DNA from: Alcanivorax sp. S71-1-4
Lineage (GTDB): Bacteria > Pseudomonadota > Gammaproteobacteria > Pseudomonadales > Alcanivoracaceae
Reading direction: 5' to 3'
DNA: 64,000 nt
Assembly: GCF_009846755.1 (NCBI RefSeq)
Contig: NZ_AQOR01000001.1
Location: 62,001 to 126,000 of the forward strand
This document shows, piece after piece, positions 44,045-52,366 of this stretch. The notes below the pieces were generated by a model. The model saw only the letters and a program-made list of their open reading frames with translations. It was not told the origin of the DNA and searched no databases. Numbering within the stretch: position 1 is the stretch's first letter; each line of letters starts with the position of its first letter. A program made the position numbers and the translations under genes.

Positions 44045-45433
44045 TCAGTTTGTCTTCTGGTTATCCAGATAGGTGTGCAATGTGTGGCTGAAGGAGGGCT
44101 TGATGACTTCGGCAATATTGTAGCGGCACCAGGGCGTGCGGTGCTGGCTGTCGACACAAAAGAACGCGCCGGGGGCGAGCATCATGTCATGCGCGAGCAA
44201 CTCGCGCGCCAGGGCCAGGCTGTCCGGCGCGCTGGGGAAACGGGCCCAGAGATATAACCCTTCACGTGGCACGTGGAACACTTCCGCGCCGAGCGTATGC
44301 AGTGTCTGCACCGCTTGCAGGGTGGCGTCGTGCGCATGCTGTTGCAGGCGCTGCACATGTCGCAGGAAATTGCCTTCCCTCAGAATCACTTCCACGGCCC
44401 GTTCGCTGTACTCGGAGTTGCTGACATGCAGCAGCATCTTCAGGTCGGCCAGGCTGTCGGCCAGTGGCGGGTCGCAGGCAATGAAGCCCATGCGCAGGGA
44501 AGCGGAAACGGATTTCGAAAAGCTGCCGATGTACAAAGTGCGCCGCAACTGGTCGAGCGCGGACAGTTTTACCGCCGAGCTGGGCTTGAAATCAGCCAGC
44601 GCGTCGTTCTCGATGATGAGCAGGTCGTATTGCCGCGCCAGTGCCAGCAGGCGGTCGGCTTTTGCTGCGGAAAGGTCGGTGCCGGTGGGGTTATGGCCGC
44701 AAGACTGCGTGAAAAAGAAGCGCGCCTTGCGTTTGCGCAGGACCTGTTCCAGTACCTGGATGTCGGGCCCGTCGGTCAGGCGGGGAATGCCGATGACTTC
44801 AGCACCGTGCAAACGCAACTTGCCGAACAGCGGATAGTAGCCGGGCTCATCCACCAGCACGGGTTCCCCCGGAATCACCTGGTGGCGGATCACCAGATCC
44901 AGCGCCTCGTTGGCGCCGTGCGTGGTCACAATCTGCTTCATGGTGGCCGCGATACCGTAGCCGGCCAGGCGCCGCACCAGTTGTTCGCGCAAGGGTTCAT
45001 AGCCGTAGCGGTTGCCATAGCGGAACAGCGTTGTGACGCCGGTGCGCACCACCTGACGATGGAATTTATCCAGCCGCATGTCCATCAGCCAGTCCTTGGG
45101 GGGAAAACCGTCGCCGGGATGCTGGTGCTTCGGGTCCTTGATCAGTTGCTGGCGCATCAGCCAGATGGTGTCCATGGCCCGGTTGATGGACAGGCCGTCA
45201 TCCTCGGTGCGTCGGGCCTTGCCGCCAGTCACGTAAAAACCTCGGCCATGCTGAGGTTCGATATAGCCGGCGGCAGTGAGCATTTCAAATGCCGTGATCA
45301 CCGTATTCTTGGCATAGCCGTACAGCATCGCGTAGTTGCGTATCGACGGCAGCTTTTCACCGCGTGTCAGCACGCCGGATTTGATTTGCTGGCTGATGTG
45401 TTGCGCGATCTGCTCGGGTTTGGAGAGTGCCAT
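44045..45433 (-). CDS. MocR/PdxR-type regulator (GntR HTH fused to aminotransferase fold)
   Basis: PLP-dependent transcription factor. Residues 1-75 form a GntR winged helix (IAQHISQQIKSGVLTRGEKLPSIRNYAMLYGYAKNTVITAFEMLTAAGYIEPQHGRGFYV). Residues about 110-462 are a fold-type I aminotransferase with TTHGANEALDLVIRHQVIPGEPVLVDEPGYYP. The PLP lysine region reads LYIGSFSKSVSASLRMGFI. ATG 45433 (462 residues) has AGGA upstream; the longer frame to 45577 runs across the promoter. It is divergent from mvaB, and direct CTGTWCC repeats in the gap recur upstream of mvaA, so it is the probable controller of the mevalonate genes. Confidence 0.9.
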   Translation of the reverse strand: MALSKPEQIAQHISQQIKSGVLTRGEKLPSIRNYAMLYGYAKNTVITAFEMLTAAGYIEPQHGRGFYVTGGKARRTEDDGLSINRAMDTIWLMRQQLIKDPKHQHPGDGFPPKDWLMDMRLDKFHRQVVRTGVTTLFRYGNRYGYEPLREQLVRRLAGYGIAATMKQIVTTHGANEALDLVIRHQVIPGEPVLVDEPGYYPLFGKLRLHGAEVIGIPRLTDGPDIQVLEQVLRKRKARFFFTQSCGHNPTGTDLSAAKADRLLALARQYDLLIIENDALADFKPSSAVKLSALDQLRRTLYIGSFSKSVSASLRMGFIACDPPLADSLADLKMLLHVSNSEYSERAVEVILREGNFLRHVQRLQQHAHDATLQAVQTLHTLGAEVFHVPREGLYLWARFPSAPDSLALARELLAHDMMLAPGAFFCVDSQHRTPWCRYNIAEVIKPSFSHTLHTYLDNQKTN

Positions 45434-45462
45434 TCGGAGGTTCCTGTTACCGGCGTGTGGGC

Positions 45463-45496
45463 ACTGTTCCTGCAAACTGTACCCTAATGTGTACCC
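45463..45496. promoter_or_regulatory. Direct repeats CTGTWCC between mocR and mvaB
   Basis: CTGTTCC (45464), CTGTACCC (45477) and a variant GTGTACCC (45489) are spaced 12-13 bases apart in one orientation. MocR proteins commonly bind such direct repeats. The same pattern lies upstream of mvaA (46712-46840). Confidence 0.6.
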
Positions 45497-45557
45497 ATGG
45501 CCGGCTACTGTAACGCCTGATGCGGCCTTTTGCCGAGTGTCAGACGAGATAACAACA

Positions 45558-46505
45558 ATGACCGAAACAGATGCCATGGCGGCGGCGATGATTGCGCCGG
45601 CGCCTTCCGCCCTGACGGGCGATGCCGTGCGCCTGGTGGAAGTCGGGCCACGGGACGGACTGCAGAATGAAGCCCGTTACCCGGACACCGCAACAAAAGT
45701 CGAGCTGATTACGCGGCTGGCCGCCTGCGGGCTGTCCGCCATCGAAGTCGGGGCATTCGTGTCGCCGCGCCGGGTGCCTGCCATGGCGGACACCGCGCAG
45801 GTGGTGCGCAGCCTGCCGTCGTTGTCGGATATCAGCCTGCCGGTGCTGGTGCCGAACATGACCGGGCTGGAACAGGCGCTGAGCGTGGGTTGCCGCGAGA
45901 TCGCCGTGTTTGTGTCCGCTTCGGAGGGCTTTTCGCAACGCAATATCCAGTGCAGCGTGCGTGAGAGCCTGGTGCGTTATCAAGGCGTGATCGAAGCGGC
46001 CCGCACCGCCGGGTTGCGTGTGCGCGGTTATGTCTCCTGTGTGGTGCGCTGCCCCTACGATGGCGACGTGGCGCCCTCGACGGTGGTGCCGGTGGTGCAA
46101 TGGCTGCTGGAACAGGGCTGCCATGAAGTCAGCCTCGGTGACACCATCGGCGCGGCCACACCGGCGCACATTCGTGCGCTGTTGCAGGCGTGTGCCACGA
46201 CGCTGCCCGTACAGGCCCTGGCCGGGCATTTCCACGATACCTACGGCATGGCCGTGGCCAATGTCATGGCGGCGCTGGAAGCCGGCGTGCGCGTATTCGA
46301 CACCTCGGTGGCGGGTTTGGGAGGCTGCCCGTATGCACGCGGTGCGACGGGCAATGTGGCCACGGAAAATGTGCTGTACCTGCTGCATGGCCTCGGTATG
46401 AAAACCGGTGTGGACCTGCCCCGCCTGGTACAGGTGGGGGATTTCATTTCCCGCGCCCTCGGCCGGGATAGCGCGTCCGCCGTGGGGCGTGCGCTGATGC
46501 GCTGA
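45558..46505 (+). CDS. mvaB: Hydroxymethylglutaryl-CoA lyase
   Basis: Cleaves HMG-CoA to acetoacetate and acetyl-CoA, the committed step of mevalonate or leucine breakdown. TIM-barrel features are clear: VRLVEVGPRDGLQNE near residues 24-38 (catalytic Arg and Asp), VSASEGFSQRNIQCS, HFHDTYGMAVANV (metal-binding His pair, about 228-240), and the mobile Cys loop GGCPYARGATGNVATE (about 258-273). I place the start at ATG 45558, giving 315 residues; the frame upstream overlaps the regulator's promoter. It stands alone, 430 bases ahead of mvaA. Confidence 0.95.
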   Translation: MTETDAMAAAMIAPAPSALTGDAVRLVEVGPRDGLQNEARYPDTATKVELITRLAACGLSAIEVGAFVSPRRVPAMADTAQVVRSLPSLSDISLPVLVPNMTGLEQALSVGCREIAVFVSASEGFSQRNIQCSVRESLVRYQGVIEAARTAGLRVRGYVSCVVRCPYDGDVAPSTVVPVVQWLLEQGCHEVSLGDTIGAATPAHIRALLQACATTLPVQALAGHFHDTYGMAVANVMAALEAGVRVFDTSVAGLGGCPYARGATGNVATENVLYLLHGLGMKTGVDLPRLVQVGDFISRALGRDSASAVGRALMR

Positions 46506-46935
46506 TCATCAACTGCCTGCCGGCTGTACGCCGGGTTTGGATGGAGGTGGCGGAGACGCTGCCTCTTTTTTTTGGAGAATGGCCGAGCGCTTTTCGCGTC
46601 TGACCTCGCCGGCCTCTGGCTGGCCTCCACGATGCGCGCGACGGCCAAACAACACAGATACTGTTACTGTGACATCATCTGCTTGTTACTTTCCTTCTCA
46701 CTTCCCGTTATCTGTACCAGAAACTGTTCCCTTGATCTGTTTCATCTTCAGGAGAAACCACAGAATAATAATGTATATCAGTGAGTTATCGTATTTTCCG
46801 GGAATGAAAAAGTGGCCGGGTGTTGCGCCAAACTGTACCCAATTCCTGGCCGGGGCGCGCGTAGGGTGGAGCTCGTGAACAGATCGGCGAGCGATGCCGA
46901 TGAGATGCCAACAACGCACCAGTACGGAGGGGCCA
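46506..46935. promoter_or_regulatory. mvaB-mvaA intergenic region with MocR-type repeats
   Basis: A 430-base gap without a supported gene. It holds CTGTACC (46712) and CTGTTCCC (46724) 12 bases apart, and a third ACTGTACCC at 46832. All match the repeats beside mocR. The AT-richer stretch 46740-46800 may include the promoter of the long mvaA operon; I could not fix a -35/-10 pair. Confidence 0.55.
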
Positions 46936-48228
46936 GTGGCCACAACAGATTCCCGGATTCCGAATTTTCGCGCGTTACCGCCTGCGGAGCGTCTGGCGCG
47001 GTTGTGTGAACGGGCGGGCCTGAATGACGAAGACGCGGCGCTGCTCAGCGAGCCGTCCGCGCTGCCGCTGTCGCTGGCCGACGGCATGATCGAAAACGTG
47101 GTCGGCAAATTCGAGTTGCCGATGGGTGTGGCGGCAAATTTCACGGTCAACGGGCGCGATGTGCTGGTGCCGATGGTGGTGGAAGAGCCCTCCGTGGTCG
47201 CGGCCGCCTCCTATATGGCCAAACTGGCGCGTGAGACCGGCGGTTTCCGTACCTCCAGTACCGCGCCGATGATGCGCGCGCAGGTGCAGGTGCTGGGCGT
47301 GGCTGATCCTGACAACGCCCGCCTGACGTTGCTGCGTCATCGTGACGAGATCATCGAGCTGGCCAACCGCAAGGATCAGGTGCTCAACCGCCTGGGTGGC
47401 GGTTGCCGCGACATCGAAGTACACCGGTTTGCCGACAGCGGCCGTGGCGCCATGCTGGTGCTGCACCTGCTGGTGGATGTGCGCGATGCCATGGGGGCGA
47501 ACACTGTCAACACCATGGCGGAATCGGTGGCCCCCCTGATCGAGCAGCTCACCGGTGGGCGTGTGCGCCTGCGCATCCTCTCCAATCTCGCGGATCTGCG
47601 GCTGGCGCGAGCCCAGGTGACGATCCGCGCGGCGTCGCTGTCCAGCAGCGATTACGACGGCAGCGAAGTGGTGGAGCGTATTATTGATGCCTACACGCTG
47701 GCCGCGATTGACCCGTACCGGGCGGCCACGCACAACAAGGGCATCATGAACGGTATCGACCCGGTGGTGGTGGCCACCGGCAACGATTGGCGTGCGGTGG
47801 AAGCCGGCGCCCATGTCTATGCCTGCCGGCACGGGCAGTACACTTCCCTGAGCACCTGGGAGAAAAACCGCGACGGTGATCTGGTCGGCACGCTGGAGTT
47901 GCCGCTGGCCATGGGGCTGGTGGGTGGTGCGACCAAGACGCATCCGCTGGCACGCCTGGCACTGCGCATCCTGGATGTGGGCAACGCGCAGGAACTGGCG
48001 GAAATCACCACGGCCGTCGGCCTGGCGCAAAACCTGGGTGCGCTGCGTGCGCTGGCCACCGAAGGTATCCAGCGCGGCCACATGAGCCTGCATGCCCGCA
48101 ACATTGCCCTGCTGGCCGGCGCCGAGGGCGAGGAAGTCGACTGGGTGGTGCGGGTCATGGTGCAGGAAAAAGACGTTCGAACCGATCGCGCAGAAGCGCT
48201 GTTGAAAGAAAAGCGCGCTGCAAAATAA
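46936..48228 (+). CDS. mvaA: Degradative (class II) HMG-CoA reductase
   Basis: Oxidises mevalonate plus CoA to HMG-CoA, normally with NAD. The sequence closely matches, from memory, Pseudomonas mevalonii Mva[41 protein letters not shown] (catalytic Glu), [28 protein letters not shown] (catalytic Lys region), [16 protein letters not shown] (Asp), and a C-terminal [10 protein letters not shown] with the catalytic His. I use GTG 46936 (430 residues, versus 428 in P. mevalonii) because GGAGG lies 5 bases upstream; the ATG at 46894 lacks this. It heads a nine-gene run to 58022. Confidence 0.95.
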   Translation: MATTDSRIPNFRALPPAERLARLCERAGLNDEDAALLSEPSALPLSLADGMIENVVGKFELPMGVAANFTVNGRDVLVPMVVEEPSVVAAASYMAKLARETGGFRTSSTAPMMRAQVQVLGVADPDNARLTLLRHRDEIIELANRKDQVLNRLGGGCRDIEVHRFADSGRGAMLVLHLLVDVRDAMGANTVNTMAESVAPLIEQLTGGRVRLRILSNLADLRLARAQVTIRAASLSSSDYDGSEVVERIIDAYTLAAIDPYRAATHNKGIMNGIDPVVVATGNDWRAVEAGAHVYACRHGQYTSLSTWEKNRDGDLVGTLELPLAMGLVGGATKTHPLARLALRILDVGNAQELAEITTAVGLAQNLGALRALATEGIQRGHMSLHARNIALLAGAEGEEVDWVVRVMVQEKDVRTDRAEALLKEKRAAK

Positions 48229-48246
48229 AAGCGCTGGAGTCTGGCT

Positions 48247-49479
48247 ATGCACGATTCACAGAATACATCGCAAGCGCAACGCCCGGGGCCGCTCAGCGGC
48301 ATCGTAGTGCTGGACGTGACCCGCGTGGTGGCGGGGCCGTACTGCACCATGATGCTGGCGGACCTCGGCGCGCGGGTGATCAAGATTGAAAACCCGTCCG
48401 ACCCGGATTATGTGCGCGACTTCCCGCCGTTCGTGGACGCGGCGCAAGGCCGGCAAAGCGGCTTCTTTGCGCAATACAACCGGCACAAGGAGGGCGTCAC
48501 GCTGGACCTGAAACAGCCGGCGGCGCGCGAGGTGTTTCTGCAAATGGTGCGCAAGGCCGACGTGGTGGTGGAAAACTTCCGCCCCGGTGTCATGGCGCGC
48601 CTCGGGCTGGGGTATGACGTCCTGCGTGAGGTGAACCCGCGCCTTATCTACACCGGCATCAGCGGCTTCGGCCAGGTCGGACCCAATTCATCATTGCCGG
48701 CGTATGACAACAGCGCCCAGGCGGCCGGTGGTCTGTGGTCGATCAATGGCCCGGTGGGTGAGCCGACCCGCGTCGGCACCATCATCGGTGACCTGGCCGC
48801 ATCACTGTATGCCGTGATCGGCACACTGGCTGCGCTGCGTGAAGTAGAGCGCACCGGCGAGGGGCAGATGGTGGATGTCTCGCAACAGGATGCGGTGATG
48901 TCGCTGACGGAAAACGCGGTGGTGAACTACACCTGCAAGGGCGACATTCCTGGCCCGCTGGGCAACGATCACCCATTCGTGCGCCCCTATGGCCGTTTCC
49001 CGTGCCAGGACGGCCATGTGTTTTTCGGGGGTTACACCGACAAGTTCTGGCGCGAGGCCTGCCTGGCGTTTGGCGAGCCGGAATTGCTGGATCACCCTGA
49101 TCTGAAAACCATGGAACAGCGTTTTGACGCAGATACCTACGAGGCACATGTGCGCCCGGCGGTGGAGCGCTGGTTTGCCACCCGCACCAAGGCCGAGCTG
49201 GAAGTCATCGCCGGTGATCGTTTCCCGCTGTCCCCGATCAAGAACATCGCCGAGGTAGTGACCGATCCCCACATTCTCGCGCGCGGCATGATGACGCAGG
49301 CGCTGCTCGGTGGCGCGCAGTTTGAGGTGTTTGGTTCGCCGATCAAGCTCTCTGCCACGCCGGCGCAGGTGGCCGGCGCGGCGCCGACGCTGGGGCAACA
49401 CACGGATGCCGTGCTGCGCGACTGGCTCGGCTTGTCCGACGAGGCGCTGGACGGGCTGCGTCAGGAGGGCGTGATATGA
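48247..49479 (+). CDS. CaiB/BaiF-family (class III) CoA-transferase
   Basis: Transfers CoA between carboxylic acids through an aspartyl-CoA adduct. The 410 residues begin with GPLSGIVVLDVTRVVAGPYCTMMLADLGARVIKIE, the family signature. NFRPGVMARLGLGYDVL and SGFGQVGPNSSLPAYDNSAQAAGGL are also typical. The likely catalytic Asp is in VGTIIGDLAASLYAVIG (about residue 180). It follows mvaA by 18 bases and overlaps the crotonase gene by 4. Co-location with HMG-CoA enzymes suggests a branched C5/C6 acid such as mevalonate or anhydromevalonate as acceptor or donor (inference). Confidence 0.9.
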   Translation: MHDSQNTSQAQRPGPLSGIVVLDVTRVVAGPYCTMMLADLGARVIKIENPSDPDYVRDFPPFVDAAQGRQSGFFAQYNRHKEGVTLDLKQPAAREVFLQMVRKADVVVENFRPGVMARLGLGYDVLREVNPRLIYTGISGFGQVGPNSSLPAYDNSAQAAGGLWSINGPVGEPTRVGTIIGDLAASLYAVIGTLAALREVERTGEGQMVDVSQQDAVMSLTENAVVNYTCKGDIPGPLGNDHPFVRPYGRFPCQDGHVFFGGYTDKFWREACLAFGEPELLDHPDLKTMEQRFDADTYEAHVRPAVERWFATRTKAELEVIAGDRFPLSPIKNIAEVVTDPHILARGMMTQALLGGAQFEVFGSPIKLSATPAQVAGAAPTLGQHTDAVLRDWLGLSDEALDGLRQEGVI

Positions 49480-50249
49480 GCGAGCAGCCGATTCGCTATG
49501 AAACGCACGGACGCATTGCGCTGGTGCATTTCAATCGCCCGGAAAAACTCAATGCGCTGACGCTGGCCATGTATGACGCCCTGGGCGCCGCGTTTGAACG
49601 GGCGCAGCAGGATGACGCAGTGCGCGTGATCGTGCTCACCGGCGCTGGCGAGCGCGCATTCTGTGTCGGCGCGGATCTGACGGAATCGATCCCGGCGCTG
49701 GCCAGCGGCCGTTTCGATATTTCCGAATGGGATGCGGCACACATGAAAACCGGCCGTATTACCAAGCCGGTGATCGCAGCCATCAATGGCCTGTGCCTGG
49801 GCGGCGGCTTTGAAATCATGCTGGCGACGGATCTGCGCATTGCCGCCGCGGAGGCGCAATTCGCACTGCCGGAGCCTGGCATTGGTGTGGTCCCTGCCGG
49901 CGGCACACTGGTGCGTCTGGCGCGGCAGATTCCTTATGCGCGTGCGATGGAACTGTTGCTCACGGCGGATCGTTTCAGCGCCGCGCAATTGCTGGAGATG
50001 GGGGTGCTCAATCAGGTCGTGCCGGCGGATCAGGTGTTGCCTGCCGCGCTGGCGCTGGCGGAGCGCATCGCGGCATTGAGCCCGCAAGCGGTGCAATTGA
50101 TCAAGCGTGCTGTCTGCGAGCTGAGTGACCTGCCCTGGCAGGACGCCTTCGCCCGGGAAGCTGTGCTGGGGCAGGAAGCCTTTACCAGTGAGGATGCGCG
50201 CCGCGGTTTGCAGGCATTTGCCGAGCGGCGCAAGGCAGAGTTCGACTGA
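49476..50249 (+). CDS. Enoyl-CoA hydratase/isomerase (crotonase family)
   Basis: Adds or removes water across a 2-enoyl-CoA double bond. The 257 residues include the oxyanion-hole segments GERAFCVGADLTE (about 55-68) and INGLCLGGGFEIMLATDLRIA (about 100-120). Both acid-base Glu positions are kept, in LPEPGIGVVPAGGT and in YARAMELLLTADR. Translational coupling to the CaiB-type transferase mirrors the carnitine caiB/caiD pair. Possible reactions here are anhydromevalonyl-CoA to mevalonyl-CoA, or 3-methylglutaconyl-CoA to HMG-CoA. Neither can be proven from sequence. Confidence 0.9.
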   Translation: MSEQPIRYETHGRIALVHFNRPEKLNALTLAMYDALGAAFERAQQDDAVRVIVLTGAGERAFCVGADLTESIPALASGRFDISEWDAAHMKTGRITKPVIAAINGLCLGGGFEIMLATDLRIAAAEAQFALPEPGIGVVPAGGTLVRLARQIPYARAMELLLTADRFSAAQLLEMGVLNQVVPADQVLPAALALAERIAALSPQAVQLIKRAVCELSDLPWQDAFAREAVLGQEAFTSEDARRGLQAFAERRKAEFD

Positions 50250-50286
50250 CGTGTCGTCGCCTGTCTGTTAATGAATGAGGATAACA

Positions 50287-51294
50287 ATGCGCAACAATAA
50301 TGTGTTTTCCCGTCTTGCCCGTGGGCAACTGCTGTCACTGACGCAGGAAAAAATCGTTTTCCTGCTGGCGGTGCTGCTGTTCGCGGTATTCAGTTTCTCG
50401 CTGACCGGCTTCGCCTCAGTCGACAACCTGCTGGGCCTGCTCTACAACGTCTCCGTACTGGGGGTGCTCGGGCTGGCCATGGCGCTGGTGGTGATTGGCC
50501 GCGGTATCGACCTGTCGCTGATTGCCACCATGGCGATCTCGGTAGCCTGGTCGCTCACACTGATCCGCGACGGGGTGAGCATCGAGGCTGCGCTGCTGTA
50601 CGGCATGCTGATGGCGCTGGGTATCGGCATCATCAACGGCTGGCTGATCGCCTACGCGGAAATTCCGGCGCTGTTCTGCACCCTGGCCATGGGCACACTG
50701 GTGTATGGCTTTGGCCGCATCGCCCTGATCCCCGTGGATGTGGTGTATATGCCTGCCGACCCAGGCTGGTTCGGCGCGCTGGGCCAGGGCGAACTGTTCG
50801 GCATTCCTGCCCCCGTCATCGTGTTCGTGTTGCTGTCTGTGGTTGCCACGCTGGTGCTGCGCTATACCCGTTTTGGCCGCTACACCTATTACATGGGGGA
50901 CAACTACCAGGCGGCACGCATCACCGGTGTGCCGACCCGCCCGATGCTGGTGATGCAATACGGCGTGACCGCGCTGATCGGTTTTGCCGCCGGCCTGGTG
51001 ACGGCCGCCTCGGTGGATTCGATGAACACCCGCATCGTCAACTCGACCATGATCTACGACGTCATCCTGGTGGTGGTGCTTGGCGGCATCGGCCTCAGCG
51101 GCGGCAAGGGCGGCGTGCGCAACGTGATTGTCGGTACGCTGCTGATCGGTATCCTGCTCAACGGCATGACGATCATGAATATCGAGTACACCGTCCAGAA
51201 TTTCATCAAGGGCGCCATCCTGCTTGCGGCGCTGATTTTCGACAGCCTGATCAACCCGCGTGATGAACAGACCGCCCAGCAGGGCGATATCTGA
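50287..51294 (+). CDS. ABC sugar-type transporter permease 1
   Basis: Inner-membrane subunit of a CUT2 (ribose/xylose-type) importer, 335 residues with about 8-10 hydrophobic segments. Typical RbsC-like stretches are LGVLGLAMALVVIGRGIDLSLIATMAISVAW (about 55-85), FGRYTYYMGDNYQAARITGVPTRPMLVMQY (ATPase-coupling loop) and YDVILVVVLGGIGLSGGKGGVRNVIVGTLLIGILLNGM. ATG 50287 has GAGG 6 bases upstream; the earlier ATG 50275 would contain that site. It follows the crotonase by 37 bases. Confidence 0.92.
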   Translation: MRNNNVFSRLARGQLLSLTQEKIVFLLAVLLFAVFSFSLTGFASVDNLLGLLYNVSVLGVLGLAMALVVIGRGIDLSLIATMAISVAWSLTLIRDGVSIEAALLYGMLMALGIGIINGWLIAYAEIPALFCTLAMGTLVYGFGRIALIPVDVVYMPADPGWFGALGQGELFGIPAPVIVFVLLSVVATLVLRYTRFGRYTYYMGDNYQAARITGVPTRPMLVMQYGVTALIGFAAGLVTAASVDSMNTRIVNSTMIYDVILVVVLGGIGLSGGKGGVRNVIVGTLLIGILLNGMTIMNIEYTVQNFIKGAILLAALIFDSLINPRDEQTAQQGDI

Positions 51295-51333
51295 GCGCGC
51301 CTTTATTGCCTACGACGTAGCCGGAGAAATGAT

Positions 51334-52314
51334 ATGAAGAATAAAGCCCGCACACTGATTGCTTCTGCCGTAGCCGTGGCCTGCCTGTCGGGTAACGCAC
51401 TGGCCGATGACAAGCCGCTGGCCGGCAAGACCCTGGCATTTGTGCCGACCTCGCTCGGGTACGACCTCACCGACGGCTGGTACAACATGCTGAAAAAAGA
51501 ACTGGAGCCGGAAGGCCTGGAAATCATTGTGCGCGATCCGAACTGGAGCACCGCCACCGGCGCCCAGGCACTGGTGTCGCTGATTTCCCAGAAGCCGGAC
51601 ATCCTGATGGTGCAGAACCCGGACGTGCAGTCCTACGCACGCCTGCTGCGTCGCGCTGAGAACGAAGGTATCCCGGTCTTGCAGATCAATATGCGCTCCA
51701 GCGTCGAGACGACGGCGTTTGTCGGTGCGGACTGGGTTGGCATCGGCAAGGCGATGGCGGAATCCGCCGTGGCCTCCTGCGGTGACGGTAGCGGCGGTTC
51801 CGGCAAGATCAGCCTCGTGCAGGGGCCGCTGACCTCGGCCTCCAGCGTCTACCAGATGCAGGGCATCAATGAGGTACTGGAAGGCCGTGATGACATTCGC
51901 GTGGTCTCCAGCCAGGCGGCCAACTGGGACCCGTCCCAGGCGCGCGCGATCACCGACACGGTGCTCAAGCAGCATGCGGACCTGTGCGCGGTAATCGATT
52001 TCTGGGACGGCCAGGCGGTCGGTTCTGCCGCCGCCATCCGGCGCCAGCGTGGCGGAGAAGACGTGCTGCTGATTACCAATGGTGGCACCGAACAGACCGC
52101 TGCCTGCGACAATATCGCCAACGGCACCTTCGACAAATACATGACCTACAACGTGCGCGAGCAGTCCACCGATATCGCGGAGCTGGTGCGCAAGATCCTG
52201 ACCGAAGACATCCGCCCCGGCGGTGAACGGCTGGATCGCACCACGGCGGTGCGGGTCATTGATGCCGACAACCTGCGCGACGATTCCTGCTGGAAACTCA
52301 GCGATTACAAATAA
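51334..52314 (+). CDS. ABC transporter periplasmic binding protein (sugar type)
   Basis: Captures the substrate in the periplasm. Residues 1-24 are a signal peptide ending ALA/DD. The mature part has the ribose-binding-like fold: KTLAFVPTSLGYDLTDGWYNMLKKELEPEGLEIIVRDPNWS, KPDILMVQNPDVQSYARLLRRAENEGIPVLQINM and GKISLVQGPLTSASSVYQMQGINEVL. Two Cys (VASCGDGSG and ADLCAV) plus AACDN and DSCW are unusual in number for this family and could form disulfides. Ligand unknown; context suggests mevalonate, its lactone or a relative. Confidence 0.9.
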   Translation: MKNKARTLIASAVAVACLSGNALADDKPLAGKTLAFVPTSLGYDLTDGWYNMLKKELEPEGLEIIVRDPNWSTATGAQALVSLISQKPDILMVQNPDVQSYARLLRRAENEGIPVLQINMRSSVETTAFVGADWVGIGKAMAESAVASCGDGSGGSGKISLVQGPLTSASSVYQMQGINEVLEGRDDIRVVSSQAANWDPSQARAITDTVLKQHADLCAVIDFWDGQAVGSAAAIRRQRGGEDVLLITNGGTEQTAACDNIANGTFDKYMTYNVREQSTDIAELVRKILTEDIRPGGERLDRTTAVRVIDADNLRDDSCWKLSDYK

Positions 52315-52366
52315 GTGCCTGCCATCACGCACGCCGTAGCAGCCAGGCAGTAAGGAGAACGACAGC

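Noticed and set aside
46771-46878. Short frame of 35 codons starting ATGTATATCAGTGAG with AGGAG upstream, before mvaA
   Set aside because: The AGGAG is too far from the ATG, the frame crosses a regulatory repeat (46832), and the peptide has no recognisable features; I treat the region as regulatory.
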